Source of the DNA: Alphaproteobacteria bacterium
Lineage (GTDB): Bacteria; Pseudomonadota; Alphaproteobacteria; Micavibrionales; Micavibrionaceae
Assembly (NCBI GenBank): GCA_002401695.1
Contig: NVTV01000001.1
Location: 234,501 to 298,500, forward strand
Length of the DNA stretch: 64,000 bases
Reading direction: 5' to 3'
This document shows, one piece after another, positions 27,668 to 36,943 of this stretch; position 1 is the stretch's first letter; each line of letters starts with the position of its first letter. A model generated the notes under the pieces. The model was not told the DNA's origin, did not search any database, and saw only the letters and a program-made list of their open reading frames with translations. A program made the translations under genes and the position numbers.

Positions 27668-29269
27668 TTATACGCGACGCCGATGTGTCATATAGCCAAA
27701 ACGTCGGGAAACTTGAAAACTGTAAATCGCGATCCACAAAAGAAGCAGAACCCCCGCTGCCAAACCACCACTTAACCCCCAATTAAAGACACCACGATCA
27801 ATTATCGCGTCCCTTGGCTTATCAGGATAATAGATAACGTCAACCGCATCGCCCCGTTTATACATAGGCGAACTTGCCCCAACGCTGTCTTTAAATTCAA
27901 CAGAGCGACCATTTTTATCAGCAAATGCGACAATCGCGTAATAGGTATAACCACTGCTATCCGAAGAGCTGGAATATTGGCTTTTTATGCGTACAACCTC
28001 CGCAGGTGCACGTACACCATTTTGCAAACGATCAATCATATCCAAACCGGAGTAATACGTTCCACCCGCAAGACCACACGCAATAACCAACATAATATAA
28101 CCCGATATCCGAGCACTCTTACTTTGAATTTTAAAACGTTTCAAAATCTCTTCTTTATCAAGAACCCGTCCCTTTAGTTCTTTCGGTTTAGTAGAAAAAT
28201 TCAGCGTAACCCCCTCACCCTGATGTTCATTCCATCCCTTTTTTATGTCCTGCCATGACATGCCTTTTGTTGCTTTTAAAATTTTACGACCAAGAAAAAT
28301 GATACCCACAACCAGTAGAACAAAGAACATATAATTAGCATCGAAGGTCGCCACAAACATATGGCCAATAAAAAGCCCGGGCAATAAAAAGACAAGACCA
28401 AATATAGGCAGAACCAGCGACGGACGCCTGACCTTTCCAGGACTATCGGGAAACACCATCAAATCCACGCGTTTCCCCGGTATTTTATTCAGTAAGCTAT
28501 TCGATCCCATTTCACCCATATGCTCCATACGATCACCATTAGGAGCGGCATATTCAAACACAGAATAATAAACTTCCCCGACATAGCTTTGAATAGAGTT
28601 TGGATCATTTTGCTTCTTATTTATACTGATGATAAGAAAAAAGAACCCTCCGAACATTGGCCCCACACAGATAAATATCAGTGCCTCAAGCATATTATGC
28701 CAGAAATCATCGATCACGAATATTTCAGGATCATTATGTTTGTAGTAAACACCGACCTTTTTTCCCACTGCAAAAGCAGGAGCCCCTCCATGACCTATTG
28801 CATCAGTTACATTCCAAACATGCCCATCATCATCCGTGAAACGTACAACCGCATTGTAAAGAGTATCACCGTCACTATCTCTGTGGGAATCATTACGCAC
28901 AACTTGCGCATCTGCGTACTTCCCCGTATTTATTAAGTGAATATAGCTCACGCTCAGATAAAGACCAACGCAGGTGAATATAAGCATAAAAACAGACAAG
29001 GCCACATAAATCCCACGGGGAACTTCCACAGGTTCTGGCTGATTTTCCTGTCTTGACAAAGACTGGACATCGTTTGTATTAGGCTTTCTTTTATTGGTTA
29101 CACGGACAGAATGTATCCGCCCCTTGACTCTATCGGCCTTTAAACGCCAATACAGCTCATAGCAGATTAGTCCTCCGCCAATGCCTATAAACACAAAAGC
29201 CATGAGGAAATACCCGATCTGAGTCCACGCAGAAACGCCATCAAAAATGATATTAAATAGAAAATCCAA
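27668..29269 (-). CDS. DUF3592 multi-repeat membrane protein
   Basis: A 533-aa membrane protein with about six membrane segments and two clear DUF3592-type domains: one at about residues 100-190 (GKYADAQVVRND ... FAVGKKVGVYYKHNDPEIFVI), the other at about 430-510 (RAPAEVVRIKSQY ... YKRGDAVDVIYYPDKPRDAII). A third, diverged copy may lie at about 230-290 (GKRVDLMVFPDSPGKVR). Each carries the NPxxP-like xxxVxVxYxPxxPxxAxI ending. DUF3592 proteins are envelope proteins of unknown function. The gene starts 2 bases after the LysM/M23 gene stop and lies where yajC would usually come next. Confidence 0.8.
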   Translation of the reverse strand: MDFLFNIIFDGVSAWTQIGYFLMAFVFIGIGGGLICYELYWRLKADRVKGRIHSVRVTNKRKPNTNDVQSLSRQENQPEPVEVPRGIYVALSVFMLIFTCVGLYLSVSYIHLINTGKYADAQVVRNDSHRDSDGDTLYNAVVRFTDDDGHVWNVTDAIGHGGAPAFAVGKKVGVYYKHNDPEIFVIDDFWHNMLEALIFICVGPMFGGFFFLIISINKKQNDPNSIQSYVGEVYYSVFEYAAPNGDRMEHMGEMGSNSLLNKIPGKRVDLMVFPDSPGKVRRPSLVLPIFGLVFLLPGLFIGHMFVATFDANYMFFVLLVVGIIFLGRKILKATKGMSWQDIKKGWNEHQGEGVTLNFSTKPKELKGRVLDKEEILKRFKIQSKSARISGYIMLVIACGLAGGTYYSGLDMIDRLQNGVRAPAEVVRIKSQYSSSSDSSGYTYYAIVAFADKNGRSVEFKDSVGASSPMYKRGDAVDVIYYPDKPRDAIIDRGVFNWGLSGGLAAGVLLLLWIAIYSFQVSRRFGYMTHRRRV

Positions 29270-29271
29270 AA

Positions 29272-30309
29272 TTACTTCTCCATATATTTAAACGGGTTCA
29301 GGGCGGACGTACCGCGGCGTACTTCAAAATGCAATTGCGGCGTAGAAACAGAGCCCGTTGACCCAATTTTACCCAACGAAGCCCCGCGTTTCAAAACTTG
29401 CCCCTTACGTACAGAGATACTATCAAGATGCCCATAGGCTGTCATCCATTGCCCATCATGACGTACAAGCACCAGATTACCGGACCCTTTCAGCGCATTA
29501 CCCGCATAAACCACAACGCCATTTTCCGCCGCTTTGACAGGGGTTCCGCGCGGCGCACTGATATTAATACCATCATTATGAAGCCCGCTTTTCTTTGCGC
29601 CATAACGCGATAAAACCTTGCCCCGCACAGGACGCAAGAATTTGTTGGAAGCGCGTTTCGGCGGTTTTCTCGTGACTTTGGAAATTTTCACATTTTTGGG
29701 TTTGGTGTAGCGCGGCTTACTTTGGGGCATCGGCACACCGTCTTTAATGATAGCTGGCTGTGGCTTCGCCTGTGGTTTCATATCCGGAATAACAACCCCA
29801 TCAGCAGTCGAACCTTTACTTGTCAAAACCGCGCCTTTTTCTACGATGGACGATTTTGCCGTCACAGTTTTTTTCTTAACCTTACGCGTTTTACGGGTGA
29901 CAGATGGCAAACGCAGCACTTGTCCCGCGCGCACAATATAAGGGGATTGAATATTATTCAGACGCGCGATCTCTGATGAATCCACACCAAATAAACGCGA
30001 GATACGATACAGCGTGTCCCCCGCTTGCACCTTATACTCTTGCGGCGGCGGCAAGCGCAATCGCTGCCCTTCATAAAGGATAAAGGGGGGCTGTAAACGG
30101 TTTAGAACAATAATATCACGCATAGGAAGGTGATATCTGTTCGATATACTATACAGCGTATCCCCCCTTACAACATTATGAACACCCGCACTGCCCGCCC
30201 CACTTTTTTGCCCATGATGCACAATCGGTGCAGGCACGCGAGAGCCCATACCCAAACACGACGTCAGGCATAACAGCATAATCAAAAGGAGTGGCGAACG
30301 AATGCTCAT
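29272..30309 (-). CDS. NlpD-like lipoprotein: two LysM domains and a degenerate M23 domain
   Basis: A 345-aa lipoprotein with signal peptide and lipobox (LLCLTSC), two LysM peptidoglycan-binding domains (VVRGDTLYSISNRYHLP and VQAGDTLYRISRLFGVD, about residues 45-85 and 92-135), a Lys/Pro-rich linker, and a LytM/M23 domain (about 225-345). Two of the four zinc ligands appear to be lost: the second ligand Asp is Asn (HNDGINI) and the HxH pair reads QLHF. This matches NlpD and EnvC, which do not cut peptidoglycan but switch on amidases at division. ATG 30309 is preferred to an in-frame GTG at 30324. Confidence 0.85.
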   Translation of the reverse strand: MSIRSPLLLIMLLCLTSCLGMGSRVPAPIVHHGQKSGAGSAGVHNVVRGDTLYSISNRYHLPMRDIIVLNRLQPPFILYEGQRLRLPPPQEYKVQAGDTLYRISRLFGVDSSEIARLNNIQSPYIVRAGQVLRLPSVTRKTRKVKKKTVTAKSSIVEKGAVLTSKGSTADGVVIPDMKPQAKPQPAIIKDGVPMPQSKPRYTKPKNVKISKVTRKPPKRASNKFLRPVRGKVLSRYGAKKSGLHNDGINISAPRGTPVKAAENGVVVYAGNALKGSGNLVLVRHDGQWMTAYGHLDSISVRKGQVLKRGASLGKIGSTGSVSTPQLHFEVRRGTSALNPFKYMEK

Positions 30310-30346
30310 CGCAATATGATACACGTATCACAAAGCGTGGTCATTA

Positions 30347-31036
30347 TTAATTTAACGCACCCGCCATGTCATTGGTTTCATTCGAAGTATCAGGCAATAA
30401 CGGAACAAAGCGCACGGGCATAACATCCTTAACCGCGTAAGCTTCTTCGCTTTCTTTCTTATAGAGCTTCAACATTTGATTACCTGGCTCACCCACGGGA
30501 ATAATCATCCGCCCGCCAACCTTGATTTGATCCATCAAAGCCTGTGGTGGTTTCTTACGCGCCGCCGCAGTGACTATAATTTTATCAAAAGGCGCTTGGC
30601 TTATATTATGCATCACAGGCCAGCCCTTCATCCCGTCCGCCGCAATCGCGGTGACGTTACGTAGTTTCAATTGCGTCAGGCGTTTTTCCGCATCAATCAA
30701 AAGGTGCTTATGGCGTTCAATCGTATAAACGCGGCGCGCCAAATGCGACAAAACCGCACATTGATAACCACAGCCCGTGCCGATTTCCAGCACTTTATCA
30801 CGATCAGATATTTCAAGCGCTTGCGTCATAAAGGCCACCACGAAAGGCTGGCTGATTGTTTGCCCTAACCCGATTGGCAGAGCCATATCCTCCCACGCTT
30901 GATCACGCGAATGGTACGGCACGAATATCTCGCGCGGGACACGTTCAATTGCGGAAAGCACATCCGTATCGACAATCCCTTTATTGCGCAAATCCATAAT
31001 CAGACGGATACGTTTATTGATATCTTGCGTGTTCAT
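30347..31036 (-). CDS. pcm: Protein-L-isoaspartate O-methyltransferase
   Basis: Repairs damaged isoaspartyl residues in proteins with S-adenosylmethionine. The 229-aa protein has the PCMT N-terminal region (IERVPREIFVPYHSRDQAWED), the substrate loop (LPIGLGQTISQPFVVAFMTQ) and SAM motif I (VLEIGTGCGYQCAVLS, about residues 81-96). Usual length for this family in alphaproteobacteria. It directly abuts the DUF4153 gene: the stop codon of that gene ends at the base before the pcm start. SurE, the usual neighbour between serS and pcm, is absent. Confidence 0.96.
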   Translation of the reverse strand: MNTQDINKRIRLIMDLRNKGIVDTDVLSAIERVPREIFVPYHSRDQAWEDMALPIGLGQTISQPFVVAFMTQALEISDRDKVLEIGTGCGYQCAVLSHLARRVYTIERHKHLLIDAEKRLTQLKLRNVTAIAADGMKGWPVMHNISQAPFDKIIVTAAARKKPPQALMDQIKVGGRMIIPVGEPGNQMLKLYKKESEEAYAVKDVMPVRFVPLLPDTSNETNDMAGALN

Positions 31037-32824
31037 CTATTCATCTTTCAAACGTAAGACAACATCAAAAGACAAACTGTTCAGCTTCACACTTTTATCC
31101 TCAAACTCTCCACCCATACTTTTAATGAAAATTCGCACTATTATTTTATCATTACTAATATCAATAAAAAGTGCATCTTTATTCCTAGAGTAATTTTTAT
31201 TCTGAATAACAAACTCATTTAAATTATGCCTAATGATAACATCATCTTCTAATTTAAAAATAAGATCACCCTGCTTATTTAATATAATGCGCAACGCACC
31301 CTTATCTTCGAAAACACAACTGATTTTAATTTTATCATCCTGCTTTTCGTCACGAGCATACACAGATTGATCATTCAATAAGAAATCATAGCCATCAATT
31401 TTTAACAATTTCTTATTTTGTACCCAGATATTAAAATTCTCACTATTATTCTTTCCAAGGTTATATTTGTTCACATATTCAAAACCCAGTTGCTTGGTCA
31501 TATTACCCGAATAACAATGATGTCCATACGACAAGTTTTCCTTTTGTGTATCAATAAACAACGGCCTTAAGACTGCATCACGCTCTGTCCTACACAAATA
31601 ATCGAGAATAGAACTGATACTCAAACGATCATCAAAAGGGATATCTTCTTTTGCTTTAACCACCTTACCATCGACAATCAAATCATGCTTAATCAGCAAC
31701 TTTTCAAGCCGTGAAAACTGGCTGCGCCCTGAAATACTAACCCCACCCCATGGGCCAAAAGAAGCAAACACCATCAACACCACCAACATCATTGGAATGG
31801 CTTTCAACGGTATCTTAGTAAAGCTATTACTAAGTGAAATCATCAGAAACCAAATGGCAGAAATCATCAGTAAATACCGTTGCTCCGTAATGCCATAGGC
31901 GCTTATCCGCTCCCATATTGCATAAAAATGAAAGCCCACAGGGATCAACAATGCAGGAAAGAATATCTTGTAAAATAACTTAAGTTGCAGCGACCCTTCC
32001 TCACGCAGAGGCCACGCGACCAAATAGGTAACAATCCCCGCCCCTGCAAAGCCACTAATCAACCATGCGAGATGCCCGTTTGGAACTTCTCCCGTCATGA
32101 TAATCTTACCGAAATAAGCGTACAGAATAAGCAAATACACAAACACCATCGGCGCGGAAATCCAGTTCACGATAAACTTCAAACCCGGTGGATCGTTGCA
32201 GTCTTCCTCTGTAAATTCGAACTTTTTCGGCACCCAACTCAACGCATAAACAGGCCCTAGAACCAGCGCAGCGAATGACCATATATCACCATATATTTCG
32301 CTTTTTATCCTCATATCGAATAAAACCTGAATAGCACCCAAAGCCGCGCTCAAGCCCCCTGCAAACATAATCAACGCCGCGTAAGACACAACAACGCCAA
32401 ACCACATTGTTCGATTAAAGAACCAAACGGATATATCATCGCCACTGGTTAAATATGGCGCAATCATAAGCCCCAACAATAACGCAGGCAGCACAAAAAG
32501 AAGATGAATAGCCCAAACCGACGACAAGGCAAACAAAGCGATAATTCCGCCCGCGACAATAAAGCTGATAATATAGTGCTTTACCGCGCTCCAGCCCTGA
32601 CTTTCGGACATCAATTTGGATATACCAAACCAGAAGTAACAACACCCGAGACTCGCGACAACGCGTGCGATGCTATCTTCTTTAAAATTAATAATGTCGT
32701 GAATACCGAGTATTACGATAAAAAACAGACCAAGCGCACACATAACCGGCAGAGGAAAACGCCGCACCGTCGCGTATAAATCCTCCAACGGCAATAATTT
32801 CTCAATCAGTTTTTGCATACCCAT
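31037..32824 (-). CDS. DUF4153 membrane protein
   Basis: A 595-aa inner-membrane protein with about ten to twelve hydrophobic segments in the first 370 residues and a soluble C-terminal part. Family patterns include VVSYAALIMFAGGLSAAL, the segment AYFGKIIMTGEVPNGHLAWLISGFAG with its conserved Pro-Gly, RISAYGITEQRYLLMI and QFSRLEKLLIKHDLI. Function of DUF4153 proteins is unknown. The last 170 codons (31037-31550) are strikingly AT-rich beside the rest, which may reflect a later-acquired or fast-evolving tail. It replaces surE between serS and pcm. Confidence 0.88.
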   Translation of the reverse strand: MGMQKLIEKLLPLEDLYATVRRFPLPVMCALGLFFIVILGIHDIINFKEDSIARVVASLGCCYFWFGISKLMSESQGWSAVKHYIISFIVAGGIIALFALSSVWAIHLLFVLPALLLGLMIAPYLTSGDDISVWFFNRTMWFGVVVSYAALIMFAGGLSAALGAIQVLFDMRIKSEIYGDIWSFAALVLGPVYALSWVPKKFEFTEEDCNDPPGLKFIVNWISAPMVFVYLLILYAYFGKIIMTGEVPNGHLAWLISGFAGAGIVTYLVAWPLREEGSLQLKLFYKIFFPALLIPVGFHFYAIWERISAYGITEQRYLLMISAIWFLMISLSNSFTKIPLKAIPMMLVVLMVFASFGPWGGVSISGRSQFSRLEKLLIKHDLIVDGKVVKAKEDIPFDDRLSISSILDYLCRTERDAVLRPLFIDTQKENLSYGHHCYSGNMTKQLGFEYVNKYNLGKNNSENFNIWVQNKKLLKIDGYDFLLNDQSVYARDEKQDDKIKISCVFEDKGALRIILNKQGDLIFKLEDDVIIRHNLNEFVIQNKNYSRNKDALFIDISNDKIIVRIFIKSMGGEFEDKSVKLNSLSFDVVLRLKDE

Positions 32825-32831
32825 ACGATAC

Positions 32832-34106
32832 CTAACCTTTCACGATTTTATCAATGCCACCCATATATGGCTTCAGGACTTCAGGAACGAAGACACCGCC
32901 ATCTGTTGGGTCGTAGTAATTTTCGATCACTGCGATTAAGGCACGGCCAACAGCGACACCGGAGCCATTTAATGTGTGAACGAAATTCGTTTCCTTTTCG
33001 CCTTTAACACGCGTACGTGCATTCATGCGGCGCGCTTGGAAATCTTTGCAGTTGGAGATAGAGGATACTTCTCTATATGTTTCTTGCCCCGGCAACCATA
33101 CCTCAATATCGTAAGTCTTGGTCGCGCCAAAGCCCGTATCACCGGAACATAATTTCACCGTGCGGAATGGTATCTCTAATTTCTTAAGCACATTTTCCGC
33201 GCAGCCTAACATACGTTCATGCTCTTGCTCGCTCTGATCTGCGGTGGTGATGCTGACCATTTCAACCTTATAGAATTGATGCTGACGCAACATGCCCTTT
33301 GTGTCTTTCCCTGCTGATCCTGCTTCTGATCTGAAACAAGATGTATGGGCGCAATAACGGTGTGGCAAGGTTTCCGTCTCCAAAATTTCCCCCGCAACCA
33401 TATTAGTGATCGGTACTTCCGCAGTTGGGATAAGGTAATGATCTGTTTCCCGTGTACTGAATTGATCTTCCGCAAATTTCGGCAATTGCCCCGTTCCGTA
33501 CAATGCATTTTCACGCACAAGTAAGGGCGGAGAAACCTCAGTCAAGCCGTGTTCAGCCGTATGCGTATCAAGGAAGAACTGCGCCAACGCACGCTCCATC
33601 CGCGCCATCGCACCCTTTAGGATCGTAAATCGCGCACCCGACATTTTGGCCGCTGTTTCAAAATCTATCAAACCGAGGGCTTCACCGATCTCCACATGGT
33701 CAGGGCCTTTTAGAGATTTAATCTCGCCCCATTTATGGATTTCAACATTATCCGCTTCATCCGCACCGTCGGGCACATCATCCGCCATCAAATTCGGCAA
33801 GCCAGAAAGCAAATCATTCAAAGCCTTACTCAAATCGCGCTCTTGCTCTTCCAATTCACCCATTTGGGTTTTAATCGCCGCAACTGCGTCCATTTGCGCC
33901 GAAGCATCACCGCCATCACGTTTAATCAGGCCAATCTTCTTGGATTCCTCATTACGCTTGGCTTGCAATTCCTGCAACGATGTTTGAATAGCGCGGCGTT
34001 TCTCGTCCAGCTTTAAGATTACTTTTGTCTGTGGATCTAACCCACGGCGGCTCCAGCCCTTATCGAACGTTTCCGGTTCATTTCTAATTGCGCGTATATC
34101 AAACAT
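32832..34106 (-). CDS. serS: Seryl-tRNA synthetase
   Basis: Charges tRNA-Ser. The 424-aa class II synthetase has the N-terminal tRNA-binding coiled coil (about residues 27-105), motif 2 ([20 protein letters not shown], about 265-284) and motif 3 ([19 protein letters not shown], about 380-398). Standard length. First gene of the minus-strand run serS–DUF4153–pcm–LysM/M23–DUF3592–yajC–secD–secF–Mth938, an extended version of a block conserved in alphaproteobacteria. Confidence 0.97.
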   Translation of the reverse strand: MFDIRAIRNEPETFDKGWSRRGLDPQTKVILKLDEKRRAIQTSLQELQAKRNEESKKIGLIKRDGGDASAQMDAVAAIKTQMGELEEQERDLSKALNDLLSGLPNLMADDVPDGADEADNVEIHKWGEIKSLKGPDHVEIGEALGLIDFETAAKMSGARFTILKGAMARMERALAQFFLDTHTAEHGLTEVSPPLLVRENALYGTGQLPKFAEDQFSTRETDHYLIPTAEVPITNMVAGEILETETLPHRYCAHTSCFRSEAGSAGKDTKGMLRQHQFYKVEMVSITTADQSEQEHERMLGCAENVLKKLEIPFRTVKLCSGDTGFGATKTYDIEVWLPGQETYREVSSISNCKDFQARRMNARTRVKGEKETNFVHTLNGSGVAVGRALIAVIENYYDPTDGGVFVPEVLKPYMGGIDKIVKG

Positions 34107-34218
34107 AGTTAACCCTTTTATTTTACACTAGGCATTATAAGTAAAAGCTGACACGATATTAGTAAAGCCCTAGCTTTTCTTATCCTAGTGAAAATACAAT
34201 GACGAACAGGCTACAATT

Positions 34219-35118
34219 GTGAAAAAAATAGTAAAACCCGATATTATTGCGCTTTGTAGCCCTAAAAACGCGCTGCCTGTTATTTTTGATTCGCCCCATA
34301 GCGGCACGATCTACCCCGAAGACTTCAAATATGATTGCGATTTACACGCCTTAAGGCGCATTGAAGACAAATATGTTGATGAATTATTCGCCCTCGCCCC
34401 TGATTACGGTGCAAAATTATTGCTCGCCCTGTTCCCGCGCAGCTATATTGACGTCAACCGCGCCGCAGATGATGTTGATGATACGCTATTTGAGGGGACA
34501 TGGCCGAAAGACGTACATGGCGCGATAAAACCCTCGTCACGCTCCAATTCAGGCATCGGGCTAATCGGACGTTTGATAAAACCAGGCTTTCCCATTTATG
34601 CGCGTAAACTAACGCCCGATGAAATCATGAACCGGATCAAAACCTATTATGAACCGTATCATGACACGCTGTGCACCATCCTTGATAAAGCCTATTATAA
34701 CCATGGGCAATTCTGGCACATTAACTGCCATTCCATGCCCAACAGCGCAGCCTATCCCAAACAAAATATAGCCATGATCGGTGGCGCGCCACAGCCAAGT
34801 GATATTGTTCTTGGTGATCGTGACGGGCAAAGCTGTGGTCGAGATTTCCTCTATGAATTACGCGATTTCTGGCGCAGCAAAGGATACCGCGTTACAATCA
34901 ATGACCCCTTTAAAGGGGTGGAGCTTATATCCCGTTACGCGCAACCAACGCGCGGGAAAAACAGCGTCCAGATAGAAATTAATCGCAGCCTATATATGAA
35001 TGAGAAAACGGGCGATAAATCCCGTAATTTTGATGTTATTAAAAATGATTGCACCAAAATGATCCGCTTTTGCACCGCTTTCGCACAAAGTAAACTCACC
35101 AGTATTGCAGCAGATTAA
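34219..35118 (+). CDS. N-formylglutamate amidohydrolase family protein
   Basis: A 299-aa member of the N-formylglutamate deformylase family (HutG-like), which hydrolyses formyl-glutamate in histidine breakdown or related N-acyl amino acids. Visible motifs: FDSPHSGTIYPEDF (about residues 23-36), RSYIDVNRAADDVDD (about 74-88), FWHINCHSMPN and VQIEINRSLYM near the C-terminus. No other hut gene is near, so the substrate remains open. GTG start at 34219. Its end overlaps the stop of the convergent 278-aa gene by 4 bases. Confidence 0.9.
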   Translation: MKKIVKPDIIALCSPKNALPVIFDSPHSGTIYPEDFKYDCDLHALRRIEDKYVDELFALAPDYGAKLLLALFPRSYIDVNRAADDVDDTLFEGTWPKDVHGAIKPSSRSNSGIGLIGRLIKPGFPIYARKLTPDEIMNRIKTYYEPYHDTLCTILDKAYYNHGQFWHINCHSMPNSAAYPKQNIAMIGGAPQPSDIVLGDRDGQSCGRDFLYELRDFWRSKGYRVTINDPFKGVELISRYAQPTRGKNSVQIEINRSLYMNEKTGDKSRNFDVIKNDCTKMIRFCTAFAQSKLTSIAAD

Positions 35119-35951
35119 ACAGATGGTTCATCTGGATCGGGTACGCCTTGAACATGTTCTTGCGGTATTTTACCTTCACGCAGACTTGCTGCCTCGAATT
35201 CGGTTAAATACTCATTCTCTACGCCCCAATCAATAGCCTCATGGCATTCATCCAAACGATCATTCTTGTGCAAGTTTTTGATATGCTCTATGGCAACAGC
35301 ACGCAAACCCTCAATACCTGCATCAAAAAATTTCTTTATTCTAGTAACAATTGAAGAACTGAGCAGCCCATTTTCTACTGAGGAATTCAAAAATTCATCA
35401 ACAATGTTCTCAATCTGCGCCCTCTCGTTCCAGATTTTAAAGGATGTATTTTCAACATCAAAAATATCACTCTCCAAAGAGTGTTTTGCCTGCATGACAT
35501 CAAAATCTTCATCCTCGGATTGACGCTCTGATATCTGATCTTTCCAATCACTACGCATACCCTCAACATGAGCCTTAAGCTCTGTGCGACTACTTGCATA
35601 TAGAGTTACAGGGACATCACCGCCCTGCTCTACAAAAAAGCGCCACTGCGCATTCGGCCAATCATTACGAATTTCACGAATTTCCACCGCCAATTGCTTC
35701 CTCGCATGTTCGATTTCTGCGGGTTGAGATATATACCCTCTATCCACGCGCTCATCCAACAGCCTGATTTGCCACTGACAATATTGTCTTTGATTTTCTG
35801 TTTCACTAAAAGTCAAAGGCTGCTTATTGCGCTCTAGCTGCGCATTTACAAACGCATTACCAAGCACCTCTTGCCCCTCTTCGGAATTTAAAAAATTCAG
35901 CCTGCGCCGCTTGGAAATAGAGAATATATTACTTTGATCGTTGTCAGACAT
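35115..35951 (-). CDS. Hypothetical protein, 278 aa
   Basis: A soluble, helix-rich protein, acidic overall, without signal peptide, membrane segment or a recognised motif. It has a basic patch near the N-terminus (SKRRRLNFLN). The region about 50-110 (RQYCQWQIRLLDERVDRGY ... ARKQLAVEIREIRNDW) and the C-terminal part look like coiled or bundled helices. Possibly cytoplasmic. Isolated between convergent and same-strand genes, with a 109-base gap to lipB. I do not recognise it. Confidence 0.75.
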   Translation of the reverse strand: MSDNDQSNIFSISKRRRLNFLNSEEGQEVLGNAFVNAQLERNKQPLTFSETENQRQYCQWQIRLLDERVDRGYISQPAEIEHARKQLAVEIREIRNDWPNAQWRFFVEQGGDVPVTLYASSRTELKAHVEGMRSDWKDQISERQSEDEDFDVMQAKHSLESDIFDVENTSFKIWNERAQIENIVDEFLNSSVENGLLSSSIVTRIKKFFDAGIEGLRAVAIEHIKNLHKNDRLDECHEAIDWGVENEYLTEFEAASLREGKIPQEHVQGVPDPDEPSV

Positions 35952-36060
35952 GTAACGTCATCCCGTTAATATTATTTAATCACCACATAATTATTATAAC
36001 TATATAATAATGCACGATAAATAATAATGCAAATTCAATATGATATACGCTTTAAGACGA

Positions 36061-36696
36061 TCAAAAGACGCCCTTAAACTTGGATTTTAATGCCGTATCC
36101 AAATCCTCCATAAACACATCTTTACCAAGCGCATGCAAGCTGGTCACACCATGTTCAGCAATACCGCAGGGAACGATCCCCTCGAAGTGCGACAAATCGG
36201 GGTTCACATTAATTGAAATACCGTGATATGTAACCCATTTACGAATACGTACACCAATCGCCGCGATTTTACTTTCGCTTCCATCGGGCATCACCACCCA
36301 AATACCGACGCGCCCTTCGCGCCGCTCTCCCTTAACATCGAATTCAGCTAGAGTTTGGATAATCCATTCCTCTAATAAACGAACATAGCCGCGAATATCA
36401 GGCTTGCCCCCTTGCCGTTGCTTTAGGTCCAGCATCACATAGGCAATACGTTGCCCCGGCCCGTGATATGTATGCTCCCCGCCGCGCCCTGTTTTATGCA
36501 CCGGAAAACGACTATCCAGTAAATCATCATCCTTCGCACTTGTCCCTGCGGTATAAAGAGATGGGTGTTCCAACAACCAAACAAGCTCATCCCCTGCCGA
36601 GCCTTGCTTATCACGAATATCCGCTATGCGTTTTTCCATGAACGGCACAGCATTTTCGTAAGGAATTAAGTCTTTTTCAGTGATCCATTGTGTCAT
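36061..36696 (-). CDS. lipB: Octanoyl-[ACP]:protein N-octanoyltransferase LipB
   Basis: Moves octanoate from acyl carrier protein onto lipoyl domains, the first step of lipoate synthesis. The 211-aa protein has the family signature [17 protein letters not shown] (about residues 75-91), the catalytic Lys in [18 protein letters not shown] and the catalytic Cys in [14 protein letters not shown]. The frame opens at a TTG (36732), but the ATG at 36696 gives the normal short N-terminus. Divergent from tRNA-Leu across about 120 bases. Confidence 0.94.
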   Translation of the reverse strand: MTQWITEKDLIPYENAVPFMEKRIADIRDKQGSAGDELVWLLEHPSLYTAGTSAKDDDLLDSRFPVHKTGRGGEHTYHGPGQRIAYVMLDLKQRQGGKPDIRGYVRLLEEWIIQTLAEFDVKGERREGRVGIWVVMPDGSESKIAAIGVRIRKWVTYHGISINVNPDLSHFEGIVPCGIAEHGVTSLHALGKDVFMEDLDTALKSKFKGVF

Positions 36697-36785
36697 GTAT
36701 ATGAAATAAGCATTATTTTTATTGCGCTGCAACGTTTTACTGACTTGCCCTGCGGTTTCAGATTTGTTATTCCTCTGGCATCATT

Positions 36786-36806
36786 ATCGTAGGTGTAACT
36801 TACGAT
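36786..36806. promoter_or_regulatory. Near-perfect 21-base palindrome upstream of tRNA-Leu
   Basis: ATCGTAGGT and ACTTACGAT pair over 9 positions (one G-T) around a 3-base loop. It ends 11 bases before the tRNA 5' end and lies in the divergent gap to lipB. May be an operator or a leader hairpin at the RNA start; no protein partner is suggested by the sequence. Confidence 0.35.
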
Positions 36807-36817
36807 TATTGGCGAGT

Positions 36818-36906
36818 GCGGCCGTGGCGGAATTGGTAGACGCGCAGCGTTGAGGTCGCTGTGGGAGTTAAATCCCGTGGAAGTTCGAGTCTTCTCGGCC
36901 GCACCA
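36818..36906 (+). tRNA. tRNA-Leu (GAG)
   Basis: A full cloverleaf with a long variable arm as in class II tRNAs. The acceptor stem GCGGCCG/CGGCCGC has 7 perfect pairs. The anticodon stem CAGCG/CGCTG holds the loop TTGAGGT, anticodon GAG (reads CUC and CUU). GTTCGAGTC forms the T loop, and CCA is encoded at 36904-36906. Confidence 0.97.
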
Positions 36907-36943
36907 TTTATTTGAATTTTAAAAATCACAGGGATTAGAACCG

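Noticed and set aside
36693-36929. A 78-codon minus-strand frame over the tRNA-Leu gene
   Set aside because: It covers the tRNA and the lipB promoter region; the cloverleaf explains the sequence.
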